A DNA stretch of 37,170 bases from an uncultured Paenibacillus sp. (GTDB lineage Bacteria > Bacillota > Bacilli > Paenibacillales > Paenibacillaceae): assembly GCA_927443375.1 (NCBI GenBank), contig CAKMKL010000260.1:1-37170 (forward strand). Direction: 5' to 3'. Position numbers and translations under genes: made by a program. Shown in pieces: positions 17,293 to 24,461 of the stretch. How positions within the stretch are numbered: the stretch's first letter is position 1; every line of letters starts with the position of its first letter. A model generated the notes under the pieces. The model saw only the letters and a list, made by a program, of their open reading frames with translations. It did no database searches and was not told where the DNA came from.

Positions 17293-17517
17293 TTTTGTTC
17301 TCCTATTCTGTTATAACTGTATGCCAGCAGTACACCGTTATGTATGCGGATGCCGCTCTATATATTACCCCCGAGCTGCTTTATAAGAAACAAATATTGC
17401 CAATGTACTTCCATATATATACACAATCCCTAATTGCCGCTTTGTAATACTGAATAATTTTTTGCTATCATTGCCCATCAGGGATTCTATTTTAGGCAAG
17501 TTGTGTTGACATTGCTT

Positions 17518-17535
17518 ACTCCACACATGTGGAGT
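17518..17535. repeat. 18-bp near-perfect palindrome
   Basis: ACTCCACACATGTGGAGT pairs at all positions except the central C/A. It lies 25 bases outside the putative transposon end. It may be a protein-binding site or an old insertion target. Confidence 0.6.
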
Positions 17536-17559
17536 CAGTGGCGTTGTTGGAGTTGAAAT

Positions 17560-17770
17560 TGTAGACCCAAAATAAACCCGTGCTATTCCAAATAAACTCG
17601 TGCTAAAAATCGAATAAAGACGTGATAACAACGGAATCGGGATGGAAATGCCCTATCAATTTATGTCTCTTACCATCCCCCAAATGTTACGATCAAGCCG
17701 ATCGATCTTCAGGCGTTTCTCCTGATTTTCTCTCGGCTTTTCTTTTCCTCAGGCTATTTCTCTACGAAGC
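17560..17770 (+). mobile_element. Remnant of a Tn7/Mu-type transposon end (candidate)
   Basis: The segment begins TGTAGACCC and is followed by three short direct repeats, AATAAACCCGTGCT (17571), AATAAACTCGTGCT (17591) and AATAAAGACGTGAT (17613), at 20- and 22-base spacing. A terminal TGT plus several ~20-22 bp transposase-binding repeats is how ends of Tn7-like and Tn552-like elements are built. A short reading frame starts at 17642 (Met-Glu-Met-Pro-Tyr-Gln-Phe-Met) and stops within about 80 bases, like the first codons of a lost transposition gene. The element breaks off where the truncated msrAB gene begins. No transposase domain remains, so this is a hypothesis based on end structure. The rest of 17293-17559 holds no gene I can support. 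Confidence 0.4.
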
Positions 17771-17771
17771 C

Positions 17772-18728
17772 TCAGATGCCTTCTAATCTATACCTCAGGC
17801 TGTTCCTCTCGGTGCGTTCCATTCCAAAGCTCGTATCCTGGGTATAGGTTACAACCTCCGGGACAATCGGCTTCGTGAAGCTCGGCCACCCGCAACCGGA
17901 ATCATACTTATCCCTGCTGGAGAATAAAGGTTCTCCTGTCGTGATATCCACATACAGGCCGGGGGCATAATTATCCCAATATTCGTTGCTAAAGGCGTGC
18001 TCGGTATCATTGTTGACTGCTACCGCATACTGTTCATCGGTTAATTGTTCCTTCAATTGTTCATCTGACGGGCGCGGATATTGGGCGGGATCAATCAGAA
18101 TCTCTTGCTCATCCAGGATGCTCAAATCAATGTGGCAATATCCGTTTGGATTCTTCTCCAAATAATTCTGATGATACTCCTCCGCCAGATAATAATTCTG
18201 CAGAGGCATTACTTCCGTTACTATCGGTTGATCATATTTCGCTTGCTCCCCAGCCACTGCCTGCTGAATAATCTCTGCATCTTCAGGAGACGTATAGTAT
18301 ATTCCTGTACGATATTGAACGCCTCTATCATTGCCTTGTTTATTCAGGCTGGTAGGATCAATAACTTTGAAATAAGATTCAAGTAACTTCTGCAGCGTCA
18401 CTTGCTTCGGATCATATTTCACATGAACGGTCTCTGCGAACCCCCGGTCCCCGCGAATCACATCTTCATAGGCCGGATTCTCACCTTCTCCGTTGGCATA
18501 GCCCGAGGTTACATCCTGAACCCCCTGAATGCGGGACATATACGCCTCCACCCCCCAGAAACAGCCTCCCGCCAAGTACAGGTTGTGCAGATCTTTCTCG
18601 GCAATATTCGTTGTCTTGACGGTCCGGAGCGGGGCAGAAGAGGCTGTATTACCCTCACCCCTGTATCCGCAAGCAGATAATATCAATACCATGGTAAGGA
18701 GGCATAAGCCCAATAAGGTACCTTTCAT
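17772..18728 (-). CDS. msrAB: Lipoprotein MsrA-MsrB fusion, MsrB domain truncated
   Basis: About 318 residues. The start at 18728 has GGAGG upstream and gives a lipoprotein signal with Cys20 (Leu-Ser-Ala-Cys). The MsrA domain (about 45-200) has the catalytic Gly-Gly-Cys56-Phe-Trp-Gly. The MsrB domain starts near 215 and shows Ser-Gly-Cys-Gly-Trp-Pro-Ser-Phe and Thr-Ser-Phe-Gly-Met-Glu-Arg-Thr-Glu. It then departs into an unrelated Arg-Asn-Ser-Leu-Arg-Tyr tail and stops. The His-Leu-Gly-His-Val-Phe and Arg-Tyr-Cys-Ile-Asn parts, including the MsrB catalytic Cys, are missing. MsrA activity on exported proteins may remain; MsrB activity should be lost. The truncation abuts the transposon-end remnant. 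Electrons would come from the adjacent TlpA/CcdA pair. Confidence 0.88.
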   Translation of the reverse strand: MKGTLLGLCLLTMVLILSACGYRGEGNTASSAPLRTVKTTNIAEKDLHNLYLAGGCFWGVEAYMSRIQGVQDVTSGYANGEGENPAYEDVIRGDRGFAETVHVKYDPKQVTLQKLLESYFKVIDPTSLNKQGNDRGVQYRTGIYYTSPEDAEIIQQAVAGEQAKYDQPIVTEVMPLQNYYLAEEYHQNYLEKNPNGYCHIDLSILDEQEILIDPAQYPRPSDEQLKEQLTDEQYAVAVNNDTEHAFSNEYWDNYAPGLYVDITTGEPLFSSRDKYDSGCGWPSFTKPIVPEVVTYTQDTSFGMERTERNSLRYRLEGI

Positions 18729-18744
18729 GACGATTCCTCCTTCC

Positions 18745-19293
18745 TCACATAATCCCCTCAAAGGTCTCCTTAATTTGCTCATTCGAGGCATGACCAGGGA
18801 GTGATTTAACCAAGATTCCGTTTACGTCAATATAAAAAGAGCTGGGGAATGCCCTTACTTCAAATTTCTTAGCCCATACCCCATCCTCATCCAAAAGTAC
18901 GGTTAAGTTATCATAAGATTGTCTGTTGAACCATTCCGTAAACGCCTTGGAGGATTTCTCCCCCTTATAATCTGGTGTAACGATCGTGATGACTTGGAAA
19001 TCGTTCTCTTGACCAGCCAAGGTGTTTAACTCCTCAAGACCGGCAAGACAGATAGAGCACCAGGAGGCCCAATACTTCACGTACACTTTCTTTCCCTGGA
19101 AATCCGCCAGCTGAAGGGAGTTTCCTTTCAGATCCTGTAATGCAAATTCAGGTGCAGTCTCCCCCTTGTTCATTGCAGTGGGGGAGCCCATATTGCCGGC
19201 TGGTGCGTGTGGCTTCGTACCACATGCCACCAGGAGTGACAGCATTCCGCCAATCACCAGTACATAGCTCATCCATTTCCACGCACTTCTCAT
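18745..19293 (-). CDS. TlpA/ResA-like thioredoxin lipoprotein
   Basis: 182 residues. A hydrophobic signal ends at Leu-Val-Ala-Cys24, a lipobox. The thioredoxin fold carries Trp-Ala-Ser-Trp-Cys79-Ser-Ile-Cys82, the redox pair, and a later cis-Pro region (Phe-Pro-Ser-Ser-Phe-Tyr). It faces outside the membrane and should pass reducing power from CcdA to the methionine sulfoxide reductase. The same set is known in Streptococcus pneumoniae as the Etrx/CcdA/MsrAB system. It lies 16 bases upstream of msrAB and 17 after ccdA, in one operon. Confidence 0.88.
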   Translation of the reverse strand: MRSAWKWMSYVLVIGGMLSLLVACGTKPHAPAGNMGSPTAMNKGETAPEFALQDLKGNSLQLADFQGKKVYVKYWASWCSICLAGLEELNTLAGQENDFQVITIVTPDYKGEKSSKAFTEWFNRQSYDNLTVLLDEDGVWAKKFEVRAFPSSFYIDVNGILVKSLPGHASNEQIKETFEGIM

Positions 19294-19310
19294 AGTTGAC
19301 CCCCTAACGA

Positions 19311-20039
19311 TTATTGAATCCAGCCGACAATCGTATTCAGCCGGTCTGTCATGAGTAACAGTCCCATCACAATCAGCATACAGCCGGACACAATTTTGAT
19401 TCCTCCCATGAACCTGTACAAGCGGCGAATCCGCTTCACCAGAACTTCCGAGAATACGGACATGACCAGAAAGGGGATGGCTAAACCCAGCGTATACAGG
19501 AACATGAGGAAGCCTCCATAAGCAGGAGAGCCCTCACCGGCTGCGATACTCAGAATGCCTGCGAGTACCGGGCCGATGCAAGGTGTCCATCCGAAGCTGA
19601 ACGTCAGGCCGAGCAGGAAAGCTCCTATATATCCACCCTGTGTAATACGATTGCTGGATAGTTTCTTTTCCCGTTCCAGCCAAGATAACTTGATCAAGCC
19701 TGTCTGGTAAATCCCAAACAATACAACGATTGCTCCGCAAATGGCAATGAATCTGGGGCTTGAAATGATATTGCCCAGGATGCCTGAACCAAAGCCGAGT
19801 AAAATAAAGACCACAGAAAGTCCAACAACAAATAATAAAGTCCGCAAAATAAATATAGAACGAAACCGGATGGAGCCTGCGTCAGCCGCTCCCTGACGGG
19901 TACCGCCGGCTATGCTTCCGGACAAATAAGACACATATACCGGGAGCAGGGGCAAAATACATGGCGCAAAAAACGATAATAGTCCTGCTCCAAATACACC
20001 AAACAGAAATATAAAGTCACCAGCCAAATCAGTCACCAC
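19311..20039 (-). CDS. ccdA: Cytochrome c biogenesis/thiol-disulfide transporter CcdA
   Basis: 242 residues, about six membrane helices. The two redox cysteines lie in Phe-Ala-Pro-Cys27-Ile-Leu-Pro and Gly-Trp-Thr-Pro-Cys154-Ile-Gly-Pro, which are conserved in CcdA/DsbD-type membrane electron carriers. It moves electrons from cytoplasmic thioredoxin across the membrane to the TlpA-type partner. The start is uncertain: the GTG at 20039 is very close to AAGG, and a TTG four codons later is better spaced. Confidence 0.9.
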   Translation of the reverse strand: MVTDLAGDFIFLFGVFGAGLLSFFAPCILPLLPVYVSYLSGSIAGGTRQGAADAGSIRFRSIFILRTLLFVVGLSVVFILLGFGSGILGNIISSPRFIAICGAIVVLFGIYQTGLIKLSWLEREKKLSSNRITQGGYIGAFLLGLTFSFGWTPCIGPVLAGILSIAAGEGSPAYGGFLMFLYTLGLAIPFLVMSVFSEVLVKRIRRLYRFMGGIKIVSGCMLIVMGLLLMTDRLNTIVGWIQ

Positions 20040-20071
20040 CTTAATAGATCCTGTTTATTGAACGCTAAGGT

Positions 20072-21112
20072 TCATCTAGTGGTATAAATGGGGACAGTAA
20101 ACCAGAAACAGCTGCCTGCTCCCTGAATACTGTGCACCCCGATTTCGCCGCCATGAAGTTCAACAATCGATTGTGCGATGGCAAGGCCCAGACCGGCACC
20201 GCCATTGTTCTTACTGCGTGCTTTATCAATCCGATAAAATCGTTCAAATATACGCGCGGTTTCAGCTGCTTCGATTCCCTGGCCTTCATCCGTAACAGAA
20301 ATTCGCAGGAATTGACCCTCCTCAGCGGCAGCTAAAACGATTGTCCCTTCAACCGGCGAATATTGAACGGCATTTTGCAACAAATTGGACAGAACCCGCT
20401 TAATTTGCGCAGGCATCATCAGAGCAGCAGGTAATTTATCCGGCAGATCAATCTCAACGTTCAGCTTCTTCTCAGCGAGGTGAAAAGAGAAGCTCTCCAG
20501 GGTGCTAATCAGCAGCTCATCGGCATGACAAGGCTGCGGGTCGAAGATTTCACCTTTGGCCTCGAGACTTGATAATTCAAATAAGTCATGAATCAGCCCC
20601 CCGAGCCGCTTCGTTTCCAGCCGGATGGTATTCAGATAACGTTGAAAGGTTTCTTCATCCTGAATGACATCATCCTCGAGCGCTTCAACAAAAGATTGAA
20701 TGGAAGCCAAGGGTGTCCGCAGATCGTGGGAGACATTCGCAATCAGTTCCCGCCGTGCGGATTCGGAGTGATGCAGATCGTCGAAGCTCTCCTTCAGCTT
20801 GAAGCTCATTACATTGAATTGCTGTGCCAATAACTTGAACTCTTGCGGTCCGATTAAGGGGACTTCGGTATGGAAATCCCCTTCGGCAATTCGTACAGTC
20901 TGCTGTGTAATCCGTGCAATAGATTTCTCTAACGGTTGTGTCAGCAAATGCTGAAGGATAAAGGAGAGCAGGCCGATCCCAGCCGTTATTCCGGACAACC
21001 AATATAATTGTTCAATGTTGAGCAGCATTTTGGAGTAGCTGACAAATAAACAAATTAGCAGTACACCAATCCCTGTGAGGCTGGACAATAATAAGTACGT
21101 ACGCAGTTTCAT
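20072..21112 (-). CDS. Sensor histidine kinase of the Msr operon
   Basis: 346 residues with two closely spaced N-terminal membrane helices (about 7-28 and 36-57) and almost no extracellular loop, so it may sense within the membrane. A HAMP domain follows (about 60-112). The phosphoacceptor is Asn-Val-Ser-His129-Asp-Leu-Arg-Thr-Pro. The kinase core has an N box (Leu-Leu-Gln-Asn-Ala-Val-Gln-Tyr-Ser) and Asp-Glu-Gly-Gln-Gly-Ile and Gly-Leu-Gly-Leu-Ala-Ile boxes. Its ATG overlaps the stop of the response regulator (TGATG), so the two are translationally coupled. The signal, perhaps oxidative or thiol stress, is inferred from the operon. Confidence 0.9.
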   Translation of the reverse strand: MKLRTYLLLSSLTGIGVLLICLFVSYSKMLLNIEQLYWLSGITAGIGLLSFILQHLLTQPLEKSIARITQQTVRIAEGDFHTEVPLIGPQEFKLLAQQFNVMSFKLKESFDDLHHSESARRELIANVSHDLRTPLASIQSFVEALEDDVIQDEETFQRYLNTIRLETKRLGGLIHDLFELSSLEAKGEIFDPQPCHADELLISTLESFSFHLAEKKLNVEIDLPDKLPAALMMPAQIKRVLSNLLQNAVQYSPVEGTIVLAAAEEGQFLRISVTDEGQGIEAAETARIFERFYRIDKARSKNNGGAGLGLAIAQSIVELHGGEIGVHSIQGAGSCFWFTVPIYTTR

Positions 21113-21831
21113 CAGATGCCATCACCCGCAAACTTGTAGCCTATACCCCAGACCGTCTTGATATATTTCGGGTCGGAGGGAGTCTGTTCGATCTTCTCCC
21201 TTAATCTCCGGATATGGACGGTAACTGTAGTTGTATCCCCTTCGTAGCTGAAATCCCAAATTTTGCTCAGGATCTGGGTCCGCGAGAACACTTGGCCAGG
21301 ATTGCTTGCCAGCAAGTACAACATCTCGAACTCTGTAACGGTCAAGTCAATCGCTTGCCCGCTGATCTCCACAGTACGCTTCGCGACGTCAAGGGAAAGT
21401 CCATTATATCTGATAGTGTGTTCAGAGGCTGTAGCTGGTGATGCCTGAACATAACGCATCCTGCGAAGGATCGCCTGCACACGCAGAACGAGTTCTCTTG
21501 GGCTGAAAGGTTTCGTCAAATAATCATCTGCACCCATCGTCAGCCCCATCAGACGATCCTGTTCCTCGCCCCGGGCGGTCAGCATAATGATCGGGACATC
21601 TTCAGATTGCCGGATCTCGTTGCAGACTTCCCATCCATTCTTATGGGGCATCATCAGATCGAGCACAATCAGGCTGGGAGTCTGACTGCGCCATAGCTCT
21701 AGCGCCTCTAATCCGTCTTTGGCGGTTATCACCAGATAACCTTCACGTTCGAGATACCTGCGGCACACATCGGTAATATTTGAATCGTCATCAGCGACCA
21801 GTACTCGTTCATTCACACTAACCCACCCCAT
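21112..21831 (-). CDS. OmpR/PhoB-family response regulator of the Msr operon
   Basis: 239 residues. It has a receiver domain (about 8-122) with Asp14-Asp15-Asp16 and phosphoacceptor Asp58, and Lys in Thr-Lys-Pro-Phe-Ser. A C-terminal winged helix (about 140-238) ends in the usual Tyr-Ile-Lys-Thr-Val-Trp-Gly-Ile-Gly-Tyr-Lys-Phe. A GTG at 21816 with GGGGTGGG upstream is a possible alternative start. The probable binding site is the phased TTACGA repeat array upstream of the Met-rich gene at 22395-22433. It lies about 60 bases downstream of that gene on the same strand. Confidence 0.92.
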   Translation of the reverse strand: MGWVSVNERVLVADDDSNITDVCRRYLEREGYLVITAKDGLEALELWRSQTPSLIVLDLMMPHKNGWEVCNEIRQSEDVPIIMLTARGEEQDRLMGLTMGADDYLTKPFSPRELVLRVQAILRRMRYVQASPATASEHTIRYNGLSLDVAKRTVEISGQAIDLTVTEFEMLYLLASNPGQVFSRTQILSKIWDFSYEGDTTTVTVHIRRLREKIEQTPSDPKYIKTVWGIGYKFAGDGI

Positions 21832-21891
21832 ATTCAGAAAAATACATTTGATTCCATCTTATCATATGGTGATGGTAAGGCTCAGTCCGTC

Positions 21892-22341
21892 TTATTTCAT
21901 AGCCTTGACGGGCTTCATGTAATCAGCAATCACCGTATCCACTACATAAGTGCTGCCATCGTAAAGAGCAGGAGCCATATTCATGTTGATAGCCATACCG
22001 TCGACCATAATCTTTTTCGATCCAATCCATACCTTAATCATTTTGCCCGCTGGCTTCATGCCGTCGTCCATCATCTTGCTGTCGTCCATTATCTTGCCAT
22101 CGTCCATCATATCGCTGTCGTCCATCATCTTGTCCATGTATACCAGGGAAACGGATCGGTCTTTGCTGTTCCACTCAATGCTATAGCCATACATCCCGGC
22201 CGCCTGCCTCAAGTTCACAAGCTCCATGCCATTCTTTTTCATCGTTGCTATTCCTGCCGCGCCAGCTATTCCGGACATCGCCAGAGAGAGCACCAATACC
22301 GCTGTCATCATTAACATTTTGCCTGATTTACCTTTAACCAT
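21892..22341 (-). CDS. Exported Met/Asp-rich stalk-domain protein
   Basis: 149 residues from the ATG at 22341 (GGAG ten bases upstream). A signal peptide (about 1-29, ending Ala-Gly-Ala) leads into a copper-amine-oxidase N-terminal-like stalk domain. This domain is split by a tandem repeat of the type Lys-Met-Met-Asp-Asp-Ser/Gly at residues 71-94. After it come Val-Trp-Ile-Gly-Ser-Lys-Lys and Asn-Met-Asn-Met. The protein is unusually rich in Met. It lies at the head of an operon ending in ccdA-tlpA-msrAB. A plausible role is an oxidant-absorbing or metal-binding protein whose methionines are repaired by MsrAB (inference). Met-rich exported proteins such as MrpX of Azospira work with methionine sulfoxide reductases this way. 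Confidence 0.8.
   Translation of the reverse strand: MVKGKSGKMLMMTAVLVLSLAMSGIAGAAGIATMKKNGMELVNLRQAAGMYGYSIEWNSKDRSVSLVYMDKMMDDSDMMDDGKIMDDSKMMDDGMKPAGKMIKVWIGSKKIMVDGMAINMNMAPALYDGSTYVVDTVIADYMKPVKAMK
22060..22131 (-). repeat. 18-bp tandem repeat coding for Met-Met-Asp-Asp units
   Basis: Four in-frame 18-base units encode KMMDDS, DMMDDG, KIMDDS and KMMDDG. The repeat length could vary between strains by slippage. Confidence 0.85.
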
Positions 22342-22394
22342 GCTTATCACACTCCATTGTTTTTTTCTTACATGGTTAGGATAAACAAGAGAGC

Positions 22395-22433
22395 TTACGA
22401 TTCTCTAAGCTAAGTATTACGATTGTCTTACGA
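22395..22433 (-). promoter_or_regulatory. Phased TTACGA operator upstream of the Met-rich/Msr operon
   Basis: On the plus strand TTACGA occurs at 22395, 22417 and 22428, that is, at spacings of 22 and 11 bases. A degenerate fourth unit fits the gap. Direct repeats at 11-base phase are the normal binding pattern of PhoB/OmpR-family regulators. On the minus strand a TATCCT (22384-22379) about ten bases beyond could be the -10 box. The array sits 54-92 bases before the start codon of the Met-rich gene. Confidence 0.6.
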
Positions 22434-22458
22434 AATCAACAGAGGATTTATTTCCGGA

Positions 22459-22548
22459 ATGCCGCACTATAGGGGTCAAAATGTGGACGTGGAGATTATT
22501 GATAAGGACAGGTTGTTTTATTGGCAATATGAGGGGAGTATAACTTGA
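22459..22548 (+). pseudogene. 29-codon open frame, possible gene fragment
   Basis: An ATG-initiated frame of 29 codons ending in TGA, with a polar, protein-like composition (Tyr-Arg-Gly-Gln-Asn-Val-Asp-Val-Glu-Ile). No ribosome site is clear. It may be the tail of a lost gene or chance. Confidence 0.25.
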
Positions 22549-22562
22549 AAAACTTATATTAA

Positions 22563-22610
22563 AATAACTGACCGCCAATACACAGTGACTATAACTGGAT
22601 TGGCGGTTTG
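22563..22610. terminator. Stem-loop downstream of the TetR gene
   Basis: ACCGCCAAT (22571-22579) pairs perfectly with ATTGGCGGT (22599-22607). In the minus direction a short T-rich stretch follows. It probably ends the tetR transcript. Confidence 0.65.
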
Positions 22611-22619
22611 TGGTTTGTC

Positions 22620-23237
22620 TTATTTATAGACTGACCCGGACTGCGGACTTGGAGCAATACCTTTAATCAGCAATTCTGTCCATTGGGCGGTATAAGGAAT
22701 AATCCTTTCGTAGATTTGTGGGCTGGAGATACCTTCTACAAGAGCTTGTAAATAAAGCAAAAGAAATTCGTCTGAATATTTCAGATCCACCTTGCCTTCT
22801 TTACGCCCGCGATGGAATAAATCCAGCATAATACTAAAGCTTTCCTGGGCGTATTGCTGCATCATCAAAGATAAGCCATCATCACCCTTCTTGGTGAAAA
22901 AATCCATCAAATCTAAATAAAACTTTTTGTTGATTTTGTCTAGATACTGGAGTTTGTTCTGAGTCATGGCAATGAGGGTTTCTTCGAAAGGTTTATTCTC
23001 GGCCATGATTCCCCGGGCGGTATCTCCCATGAGATTCAAAAAATACTTAAAAACCTCATGGATAAGATTTTCTTTATTCCCGAAATATTTGAAGATCGTT
23101 GTTTTTCCAACATTGGAATGTTCAGCAATCTCATCCATTGTTAATTTCTCTATACCGGCATCTGTATTCATCAAGTTAAAAGTTGCTTCTAATACTTGAT
23201 TTTTCTTCTCCTGAGTCCGCTTTTCAAAACCATTCAT
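22620..23237 (-). CDS. TetR/AcrR-family repressor of the adjacent ABC exporter
   Basis: 205 residues. The DNA-binding domain (about 10-60) has Leu-Thr-Met-Asp-Glu-Ile-Ala-Glu-His-Ser and Lys-Thr-Thr-Ile-Phe-Lys-Tyr-Phe. The C-terminal ligand domain is helical. It is transcribed away from the ABC genes across a 319-base region holding matching 12-base inverted motifs, so it most likely represses them and itself and is released by a substrate of the pump (inference from arrangement). Confidence 0.9.
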   Translation of the reverse strand: MNGFEKRTQEKKNQVLEATFNLMNTDAGIEKLTMDEIAEHSNVGKTTIFKYFGNKENLIHEVFKYFLNLMGDTARGIMAENKPFEETLIAMTQNKLQYLDKINKKFYLDLMDFFTKKGDDGLSLMMQQYAQESFSIMLDLFHRGRKEGKVDLKYSDEFLLLYLQALVEGISSPQIYERIIPYTAQWTELLIKGIAPSPQSGSVYK

Positions 23238-23556
23238 TTATCATTCCTGCCTTCTATGTTGAGTAAATAAATATATTACTTGGTTTTTCAGTTCACATTT
23301 TTCTTTCCTATTAATTATATAGCGCTAGTTATGGGTTATCAAGCATATGATAGTTCAAAACTAATGATTTTTAAATTGACTAAGCCATTGAAAAGGTATA
23401 TAACTGAACTGTAAATGAACTTTGGTTTAAATCAAAGGATGAATTCGTAAAATGTGAACTTGTATGTACATTACGGTTCATATTTATTTCGGGATTAACT
23501 TTGCTTTAAACTGGAAAGCACGTTACTAAAACTGTTTTAAAAGGAGTTTTAGTGCT
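23238..23556. promoter_or_regulatory. Shared intergenic control region of tetR and the ABC exporter
   Basis: AGTTCACATTTT at 23290-23301 and its exact complement AAAATGTGAACT at 23449-23460 lie one near each gene and are candidate TetR operators. A CTTTG/CAAAG dyad occurs at about 23421-23437. A strong AAAAGGAG ribosome site precedes the ATPase gene. The region is AT-rich and has no reading frame of note. Confidence 0.5.
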
Positions 23557-24438
23557 ATGGATAAAATTGTGGAAGTGCAAGGCTTGCAAAAAAAGTTCGG
23601 GAAATTTAAAGCGCTGCATGATGTGACATTCACAGTAAATGCCGGGGAGGTTGTGGGCTTCATTGGGCCAAATGGCGCGGGTAAGTCAACAACCATTCGT
23701 ACCTTGCTGGGAATTATCAATCGTGATGCCGGGGATGTGAAGATTTTTGGCAAGGATGTATGGAAGGATAGCCTTGAGATTCATAAGCGGATTTCCTATG
23801 TTCCAGGGGATGTGGCTCTGTGGGGCACCTTAACAGGTGGCGAAATTATCGATCTGTTTATTAAGTTGCATGGCGGCGGAGACAAGGAAAAGCGTGATTA
23901 TTTGATTAAACGTTTCGAACTCGATCCTAAGAAAAAGGCAAAAGGCTATTCAAAAGGAAACCGGCAAAAGGTTGGTTTGATTGCGGCTTTGTCCGTTGAC
24001 TCCGATTTGTATATTTTCGATGAACCGACTTCTGGCCTTGACCCTTTGATGGAAGCCGTTTTCCAGGATGAGGTTGAGAAAATCAAGCATACAGGGAAAG
24101 CAATCTTACTATCCTCTCATATTTTGAGTGAAGTGGAACGTTTAGCAGATAAGGTGGTTATCATTCGTCAAGGAAAGGTTGTTGAAACGGGGACATTGGA
24201 TGAATTGCGTCACTTAACACGTTCTACGGTTACTATGGTAACTGAAGGCGATGTGGTTAAGATGGCATCTGTTAACGGTGTCCATGATTTCAAACAAAAG
24301 GACAATCAAGCGACATTCTCTGCGGATAATGAATATATCAATGATATTTTGACCGAAGCGGCAAAATTGGGTGTTAAGAAGTTTGAATCTGTACCGCCAA
24401 CGCTTGAAGGCTTGTTCATGCGGCATTATGAAGTCTAA
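23557..24438 (+). CDS. ABC exporter ATP-binding protein
   Basis: 293 residues. The Walker A motif is Gly-Pro-Asn-Gly-Ala-Gly-Lys-Ser-Thr (about 37-45). The signature region reads Tyr-Ser-Lys-Gly-Asn-Arg-Gln-Lys, a common variant in ABC-2 exporters. Walker B is Leu-Tyr-Ile-Phe-Asp-Glu-Pro, with the switch His in Leu-Leu-Ser-Ser-His. A C-terminal extension of about 80 residues is typical of drug/antibiotic exporter ATPases. It powers the membrane protein encoded 23 bases downstream. Confidence 0.92.
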   Translation: MDKIVEVQGLQKKFGKFKALHDVTFTVNAGEVVGFIGPNGAGKSTTIRTLLGIINRDAGDVKIFGKDVWKDSLEIHKRISYVPGDVALWGTLTGGEIIDLFIKLHGGGDKEKRDYLIKRFELDPKKKAKGYSKGNRQKVGLIAALSVDSDLYIFDEPTSGLDPLMEAVFQDEVEKIKHTGKAILLSSHILSEVERLADKVVIIRQGKVVETGTLDELRHLTRSTVTMVTEGDVVKMASVNGVHDFKQKDNQATFSADNEYINDILTEAAKLGVKKFESVPPTLEGLFMRHYEV

Positions 24439-24461
24439 GAGTTGGAACGGAGGAGAATGCG

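Noticed and set aside
17571..17626. Short spaced repeats considered as a mini CRISPR array
   Set aside because: Only three degenerate 14-base units with 6-8 base gaps; no spacers of CRISPR length and no cas genes.
17365..17631. 88-codon minus-strand frame between the Hsp90 and msrAB genes
   Set aside because: It runs through the transposon-end repeats and the palindrome, has no ribosome site and no recognisable domain.
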